Assembly: GCA_010015655.1 (NCBI GenBank)
Contig: ML976730.1
Span: 6,562 to 70,561 of the forward strand
Source: Bimuria novae-zelandiae CBS 107.79
Lineage: Eukaryota; Ascomycota; Dothideomycetes; Pleosporales; Didymosphaeriaceae
Length of the DNA: 64,000 nucleotides
Direction of reading: 5' to 3'
Shown here: positions 58,134 to 64,000 of the stretch, piece by piece
Numbering within the stretch: position 1 is the first letter of the stretch
Layout of the letters: the number at the start of each line of letters is the position of its first letter
Notes under the pieces: generated by a model
Database searches by the model: none
The model's input: the letters and a program-made list of their open reading frames with translations, nothing else
Told to the model about the DNA's origin: nothing
Translations under genes and position numbers: made by a program

Positions 58134-58189
58134 CGATTCTGGTGGGGTGCGCCACTGACTGATGTGCGCCGCTGAGTGATAAAACACGT
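58134..58189 (-). repeat. Right terminal inverted repeat, 56 bp
   Basis: Exact reverse complement of 55513-55568. Followed by TA at 58190-58191. Confidence 0.95.
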
Positions 58190-58761
58190 TAGTAACTATT
58201 GTACCTTCTCTCCACAGCGACCCATGTCTCTCAACCTTAACTCTTATGTTGGATTATTAACGTGGACGCAGTTTTTTCGTGAAGTAGGCGATAAAGCCCT
58301 GCTAGATAGAGTGTGTACCAGAGACGCAAGTCCTCTAATTCTGCCCTCCAGTTACACTCTCTAACCACAACTTACAGCCACAACCATACCCTGCAACTAC
58401 AATCTTGAATAAACACCCCCATTTCTCCTCACGAAACCATGCCTAATCCTCTTGTTTCACCACGCAATAACGAGGCTCCAGCAACATCTCCTGCTCCCCT
58501 CACACAAACATCCCGCATCGCCTCACACATTCACCACGCAATAACATTAGCAACACATCCTTAGCACGAACCCGAACCAGTTTATTGCATTTACCCTACC
58601 ACTCTCTTCTACCCCTCATCACCATGGAAAGCCGAAACTTACCCAAACGCCGATTCCAATGCAGTGCCGAACAATGCTGAACGATAACGCCATAAAAACG
58701 CCATGCAATCGTACAAACACACATGCCATAGATACATCAACCAGTATGAGAAGAGACTAGG
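58190..58761. other. Intergenic region
   Basis: No gene seen. Composition returns to normal immediately outside the right TIR. Confidence 0.45.
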
Positions 58762-60440
58762 TCACATGAACAGAGATAACGAAGCGATGCCAAAAGTAAT
58801 GCACAATGCAAACAAGGATGTAGAGACATTGGCCGCGAGACCAGGCTGACCCAGCGCCGACGCAGTCGGGTCCGCGGCGGCGTTCTGACCAGCAGGCGAC
58901 GACGGCATCGCTTCAGTGCTCGGCGGGAGCAACGCACCCGGATCGGGACTAGACGCCGGTGCCGGTGTCGGTGTCGAAGTTGAACTCGCGGAGTCTATAT
59001 AGATAGATTAGTACACCACTATGGCACAGAAAATGGAGAGTTGACGTACTGCTCGTCCCCGTTGCCGTTGCGGATGCAGAGGCACTTGCTGAAGACGAAG
59101 ACGAAGTCGAAGACGACGAAGAGCTGCCGTCGTCGCCACCACTGTTGGTTCCAAATCCAACCCGATTCTTCTCCAAATCAAACGCCGCATACACATTTTT
59201 CAGAAACACATCGCCAAGCAGCCACTGATCATCGCCGAAAGTCTGGCGCGCGAAGATATTACTCCTACATCCCTCCTCGGTGGTTCCACCAACCCAGTCT
59301 TTCGGATCAACCCCATACACCTGCTCTCCGAATTTTATCTGCAGAAAGGTGGTGGTGGAGCAGGGAACGCTGAAGGTTTCGCCGTCGCGCTGCGCGCCGT
59401 CGATGAGCGCATGCAGCGCGTCCGCGTCGTCCTCCGGGAGGAACACGAACGAGGTGCCGGTATCTATGATCGCGGATTTTCCGGTAAGGCCCGTCATGGA
59501 AGCGTCGGTGCCGGCGTCGGAGATGGCGAGTTCCCAGAACCCGGCGTCGTTATCCAATGCAGGATACCAGCTTATATCCCCAGAATACCGGTCTTCGTTT
59601 ACGCTGCCGAGGGTGAGTTCGCCGTCATTCAATCCGTCTGCGGCACGACTGAGATGCAGGCCGTACAGCTTTGACGAAATGAGCTTGGACGAGAAGAGCG
59701 TGTCGATGAGTTGCGGTGTCCCGAGCGTACTTGCTTGCTCGCCTTTGCCGAGCCCGAGGATGCCGTCCATGGGGTATGCGTTGAATTCTTGAGAGACGTT
59801 GGTAGCGAGACCGAACGTGAGGGATGTGGAGAGGCTGCCAATGTGGATGGTGTCGGTGGCGGTGGTGCCACTGACGGAGCCGGTGCCGTAGGTTATCGAG
59901 AAGGTTTTGCTGTCTGTCTGTTCCACATCACATCAGCATGTTCTCTCTGCGATTCCTCTGGTGCAGATTGAGAGGGTAGGGAAGAAGGGGTTGAAGTACC
60001 TTCAGCGTATCCGAGTCCCCTTCTCCAAACGTATTATGCCGCCCACAGGCCTCGCTCTCACACTCCTGCCCCATAACCCATGTATTACTCGCCGCTGAGT
60101 CGAGCAGCAAATGGTACTCCTCTTTTGAGTTTCCAATTGTGACTGCACCCATGTAGCTTATATCCGAACCGTCTTGGTCTACGGCTACGCTGTTGTCCTG
60201 CTTCGGGTCGGCGCTGTTCACGATACCATACTTGTTCTCGCGCGGGCGTAGCGGCACGCGTCGTAAAGGCAACGTGAGCGATCGTTGAGGCGTACCTCTC
60301 GCAATGGTATTGGAAGCTTTCGCATCCGAAGTGGCTCGTCGCGTCTGCCCAGTCTTCCCGTCGTGCTTCGGTTCGTAGGGATAAAACGCGCTCGCGAGCG
60401 GTAATAACGCGGCTGCCGTGGTCCATGTCGTCCAATACAT
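58762..60440 (-). CDS. GPI-anchored pepsin-like aspartic protease (yapsin-type)
   Basis: Exons 60000-60440, 59050-59917 and 58762-58994 give about 513 aa. The start at 60440 opens a signal peptide (MYWTTWTTAAALLPLASAFY). The first catalytic motif is LLLDSAASNTWVMG: the Asp is kept, but the usual DTGS is DSAAS. The flap has TYGTGSVSG, and the second motif is IIDTGTSFVFLP. A Ser/Ala/Thr-rich stalk (SSSSSSTSSSSS...) and a hydrophobic end (STSLFALCITFGIASLSLFM) indicate a GPI anchor. Yapsin-type and CtsD-like proteases act at the cell surface on wall and secreted proteins. The DSAAS variant occurs in some fungal families, so activity is likely but should be measured. Confidence 0.88.
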
Positions 60441-61274
60441 TATATGCAGCACAGTATTATCCGTCTACTACTTCCTTCTTCCCAAGCCCAATGAATTACG
60501 CGATCGTAACAAATACAATGCGAAAAAGATGGCGGGTGCAATCAATCAAGACGACCCGACGATGCGTGTTGAACTGCGACAACGACTGTTTGCGGAAACC
60601 AACAATTGTACAAAATGTACACAGAGCGAAGGAGAAGAGTGAACCTCAAGCGGAGTACTGATCTGCAAGAGGATCAGTCATTAATTACGCGATGTCCGTC
60701 GATGTCCGTGTACCCACTTACCTTCGCACCCACTGCATTCACTCACAGTCCCTCGCACAAGTCTCTCTTAAGCCGGATAAAAATCAAAGACAGATTCGCG
60801 GACAGAAGATGCAAACAGGAGGCACAAAGCCACTAGATAAAGGAGAGATTCACATAGCGCCTGGCGCCGTCCTCGCCTTGCATGCGAGGTGCATGCGCAT
60901 CTCCAGATTGCCATCTGCGACGGTGGCTTGATGTTGAGCGGGTGGGGTTCGCGTAGTGGCCCCTGAGTGGCCGTTCCGGGGCTTCTGGATCTGATCCGGT
61001 GGTCTGTGAAACGACCTCAGTTCCTTTGACAGGACGAATGACGCCGTCAAGACTCTCCTCTCGCATTTTATTATCACATTGAGATATCTCTAAACGGTTA
61101 AGAGAGTGTGGTCATGAGCTTCAGGGGTAGCTTCAGGGTATCTGGGATGGATGCATGCGAGTAAGGGGTGGGTAGATCTGCAGGGGTTCCCGTTCCCAAC
61201 CAACGCTATCGATCGCTATCGTTATCGTCGGGGTATCCACCGTCGACGCCCACGCAAGGACTCTCCCTCCAACG
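60441..61274. other. Intergenic region
   Basis: No gene supported. It holds the protease promoter and the CCZ1 3' flank. Confidence 0.45.
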
Positions 61275-63881
61275 TCATCTATTCAAGCTCAGTAAGCCCT
61301 CGATATACCTCCTCGCATCAATCCCGATACCCTCTGCCAACCCTTTCGGTCCCCATCCTGCGGCCGCACCACCCGTCTTATCTCCCACAGGCTTCCACAT
61401 GCCCATGCCCATACCGCTGGCAAACCTCCCCCCGGAGCTCTTTACAGCCGCAGAAGGAGCGTCGCGCGCACGCCGAATCAGAAAAGCCTCGCGCAGCTGA
61501 TTCGTGAGGAACTCGGTTTGCTCCTGGTCCGGCTGGCCTTCTTTGACCGAGGGCGGCAAGCGCATCCAGACGACCCACCAGCTGCGGCTTGTTTTGCAGG
61601 TGCGTTCTATTTCAGAGAGTGTGCGGCGCGTGCTGGTTACCGTGGCGATGATTTGGGTGTGCACGTTCAGGGCTTCGACTCTGCTCCATCCTGCTGTCGC
61701 TGCATCGCTGCCTAAGCCTTCGGCGATGAGCGTTCCAGGGTCTGGGATGTTGGGTATGCTCGAGTGTACAGTGAGGGTCCGAGGGTCGTAGACGAGGTCG
61801 TAGATTGGTTGGGCGATCGTTTCGGGGCCTTTTTGCGAGGATATGGTCGTGTAGGGATTTGAGGACGAGGAGATGCGGGCCGCGACCTTATCGGGCGACG
61901 TGCTGTTTGTCAAGGGGCGATGCAAAGGCGAGAAGTAAGTATGCAGATTTCGGTAGAACGTAGCCATTGTTAGTGACTCTGTGCCGTGGCTGAACAAGAA
62001 GGTGTAGATGAAGGGTCGATGCTAGAATTACGGTAAGCACAAGCCTTGAATGCTCTGACCTTGTAGTACATACCACGTAGATCACAGGGCGAAGTCTTCT
62101 CAGCCTAGAAGTAGGAACTTTGAAGCTAAGTTCTTTTTCGTACTGTGGTGTATCCTTTTCTCCTGTGCCAGGGGTCTCAGGGATGCCCGTATCGATCAAT
62201 TCCACATGCACTGTACGCAGAAGCGTACGGTTGTTCCACTCGCCGTCGCTGTTAGAGTCATCTGCATCACCATCACCCACGTCGCCCTTCAGACCGATCG
62301 CAAAGTATCCCGCGTTCTCCTGCTGGATTTGTGTCTTCAACTTTTCTGCTGCATGGTCAATGTCTGGTTCGGGATCGACGTGACGCATGGGCGCTTCCTG
62401 CGGGGCATTTTCAGTGGATGCATCTTGGGGAGCGGTTTGCTCATCCGCTCCAGCTTTCTTAGAGCCCCATGCCGTGCCGTAACCCAGAGTTAGATACTTC
62501 ACCCAGGTTTCAGTATCGCCTAGCGAAGCCAGATACGGCTCTTGTTTATCTGTTGCCTTTTCCTGTGTTGCATCAACCGTATTCGAGGCTTTGTTGAGTG
62601 AAGTCTCTACATTCCTGACGATGTCCGGAGGAATGTTCGGTGGTGGTGCAGGCGCCCGTTCTGCTACAGGCTCCTTGGGCTTTGGCAGACTGTTCCGCCT
62701 CGCTGTTCGAGGAGCTGGCTCACGCGAAGAGGTTGATGGAGGGGGGTTCCTCCTTCTCCGCCGTCTTCGGTCTGTTGTGGGATTGTCCTTTACACCGTAC
62801 GCATGGTCACCATAAGAGTATATGGTCTCTACCCAATGTGACATATCTCGCAAGGAGCGTCTAGTGATAGCACCCACTCCGGAAAACACAATGCCGTCTG
62901 CAGCGCTCGGGGTTTGCCCACTCCCGATCCAAGGTTCTGCGTCTGTGATGTCGACCGGCTCTTTCGAGTTCGCAGCCTTTTTGGGATTCTGCAGGTGCGA
63001 AGGTTCACCGAATCGAGACACCATGAAGTCTATGAGGCCGTCCGTCTTTTGAACGAAGTCTTCCAATACGAGTCGCTCTCCGCTGCCCCACTCTTCTTCG
63101 CCCACGCCCATGCCCAGCTCGCCGCCTGCTGCAAGCTTCATGCCATTGTAGATGTCCACTGCAGGGCTGCCGTGAAGGAGCACGTCCCAGTTGTTCGCAA
63201 AACGCGACCAGTAACGATCTAGAATGTTGCAGAACTTCGCACGGTGGTGCTTCTGAAGCATGGCCCGGAGGGGTATACCATGGTGGAGGAGGAAGACGTT
63301 GTGTGCGCGCACGAGCTGTTGTATCAGGAGCTCCGGAGGGCTCACTTCGCGGGACGAGTATTCTACGGCGGGCTGAGGAGCGGCATCTATATTTTCAGGT
63401 CCTGGCTGGCGGTGCGCGGGCAGTTGTGTAAGGTCAATGAACTGCCTCTGGTCAGATGCATTCCCCTACAACCCCTGCGCATACCTACTGCGAGAATCCA
63501 CCAACCTTCCTCCAGCTCATGCAGAACTATGCGCGACTTGTGCGTCTCTACCGAATCTACCGCAGCACCGTTGGAGAAGCTCCTGCCTATTATCAGCCCC
63601 GCTTCATCCCATAGCTTGATTAATCTCGAAGCATACCGGGCAAACCCAACCATGCCCTGCGCCAGGCCAACCTGCCGCAGCTTCTCATTCTCCTGCTCGC
63701 GCAGTTCCTCCTCTGCCTGCGTGTTGCTGCCATGAATCTTGGACCGCGCCTTCGCAGCTTTGGAGTAGTAGAACACGATCTGGTTGTGGAACGTCTCGTC
63801 CGACTGTCCAAGTTCAGGGTTGTATATGGCGAGGAAGGAGAGCTGCGCGGGTACAACCCTTGGGACGGCGGTCGACGACAT
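61275..63881 (-). CDS. ccz1: Ccz1, Mon1-Ccz1 Rab7 exchange factor subunit
   Basis: Exons 63489-63881, 62074-63441 and 61275-62021 give about 835 aa. The N-terminus (VPAQLSFLAIYNPELGQSDE, then QIVFYYSKAAKA) is the first longin domain of Ccz1. HELEEGWWILA and FIDLTQLP continue it across intron 1, and RRLRPVIYV|HRPFIYTFLF spans intron 2 into the C-terminal longin-like domain. The middle is a long Pro/Arg/Glu-rich loop, expanded as in other Dothideomycetes. The Mon1-Ccz1 complex activates Ypt7/Rab7 for vacuole and late endosome fusion, and autophagy needs it. Two in-phase acceptors exist for intron 1 (they differ by two residues). Confidence 0.85.
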
Positions 63882-64000
63882 TCGTGGTGTCTACGCCCTT
63901 GTTCGCGAATCGCAGTGGCAAGGGTATCTTGATGCTATGGGGTCGCCGCGGAGGTGTCGCGAACTCCGCGAGGGTGCAGTTGCAGACAAAGCAATCTTCC
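63882..64000. other. Upstream flank of ccz1, window end
   Basis: Too short to interpret; probably part of the ccz1 leader and promoter. Confidence 0.4.

Larger units (their letters stand above)
55513..58189 (+). mobile_element. Pogo/Fot1-type Tc1-mariner DNA transposon with nested solo LTRs
   Basis: The 56-bp terminal inverted repeats (55513-55568 and 58134-58189) match perfectly and are bounded by TA dinucleotides (55511-55512 and 58190-58191), the Tc1/mariner target duplication. Without the two nested LTRs and their target duplications the element would be about 1.83 kb, typical of Fot1-like elements. Most of the interior is TA-rich and mutated, whereas the TIRs and a block at 57240-57660 kept normal composition. 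The element is dead as a source of transposase. Confidence 0.93.

Noticed and set aside
1..64000. CRISPR arrays, operons or bacterial-type signals
   Set aside because: The window is clearly eukaryotic (spliced genes, fungal families); no regularly spaced repeats with unique spacers were seen.

Overview
The window looks like a scaffold segment from a filamentous ascomycete, most likely a Dothideomycete. The evidence is short (about 45-130 bp) GT-AG introns, a typical Pezizomycotina gene set (RHO1, UFD2, HLJ1, COA1, CCZ1, NOP15, SMN, SERF/4F5), fungus-specific accessory families (HET, F-box, 2EXR, DUF6594, BTB paralogs) and TA-rich mutated transposon relics of the kind left by repeat-induced point mutation (RIP). 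Gene models were built by hand from splice sites and reading frames; no alignment or database search was run.

Layout: 1-1160 is a TA-rich degenerate repeat. 1414-1962 encodes a small four-helix membrane protein. 2384-10404 is a tandem array of six BTB/POZ-like paralogs, all on the + strand and all interrupted; three of them (D, E, F) share an upstream CGCTAA...TTAGCG inverted motif. 11704-17269 is a conserved block: NOP15 and SMN head to head, a secreted cupredoxin and a tiny SERF-type gene. 18106-19928 is a broken gene for a protein with three similar segments. 22930-26706 carries a tetraspan membrane protein and a secreted multicopper oxidase, converging. 26.7-37.2 kb is gene-poor and holds interrupted accessory genes, including a DUF6594 gene and a retropepsin-like gene with a possible N-myristoylation signal. 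37277-44151 is a second conserved block (COA1, HLJ1, AIM19-like, UFD2), followed by two 2EXR/F-box-like genes and RHO1. 51488-58189 is decayed: a HET pseudogene, an F-box pseudogene and a complete pogo/Fot1-type DNA transposon with 56-bp terminal inverted repeats, which contains two solo LTRs in opposite orientation, each with its own 5-bp target duplication. The window closes with a GPI-anchored aspartic protease and CCZ1.

Functional themes: the intact genes cover ribosome biogenesis and snRNP assembly (NOP15, SMN), mitochondria and ER (COA1, AIM19-like, HLJ1), ubiquitin chain elongation (UFD2), cell-wall and polarity signalling (RHO1), vacuolar and endosomal fusion (CCZ1) and the cell surface or secretion (cupredoxin, multicopper oxidase, yapsin-like protease). 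The accessory genes are largely broken, and most of their in-frame stops are TAG. In two BTB copies the TAG lies exactly where intact paralogs have the tryptophan codon TGG. Mild RIP explains this most simply; sexual-stage A-to-I mRNA editing (UAG to UGG) is a testable alternative.
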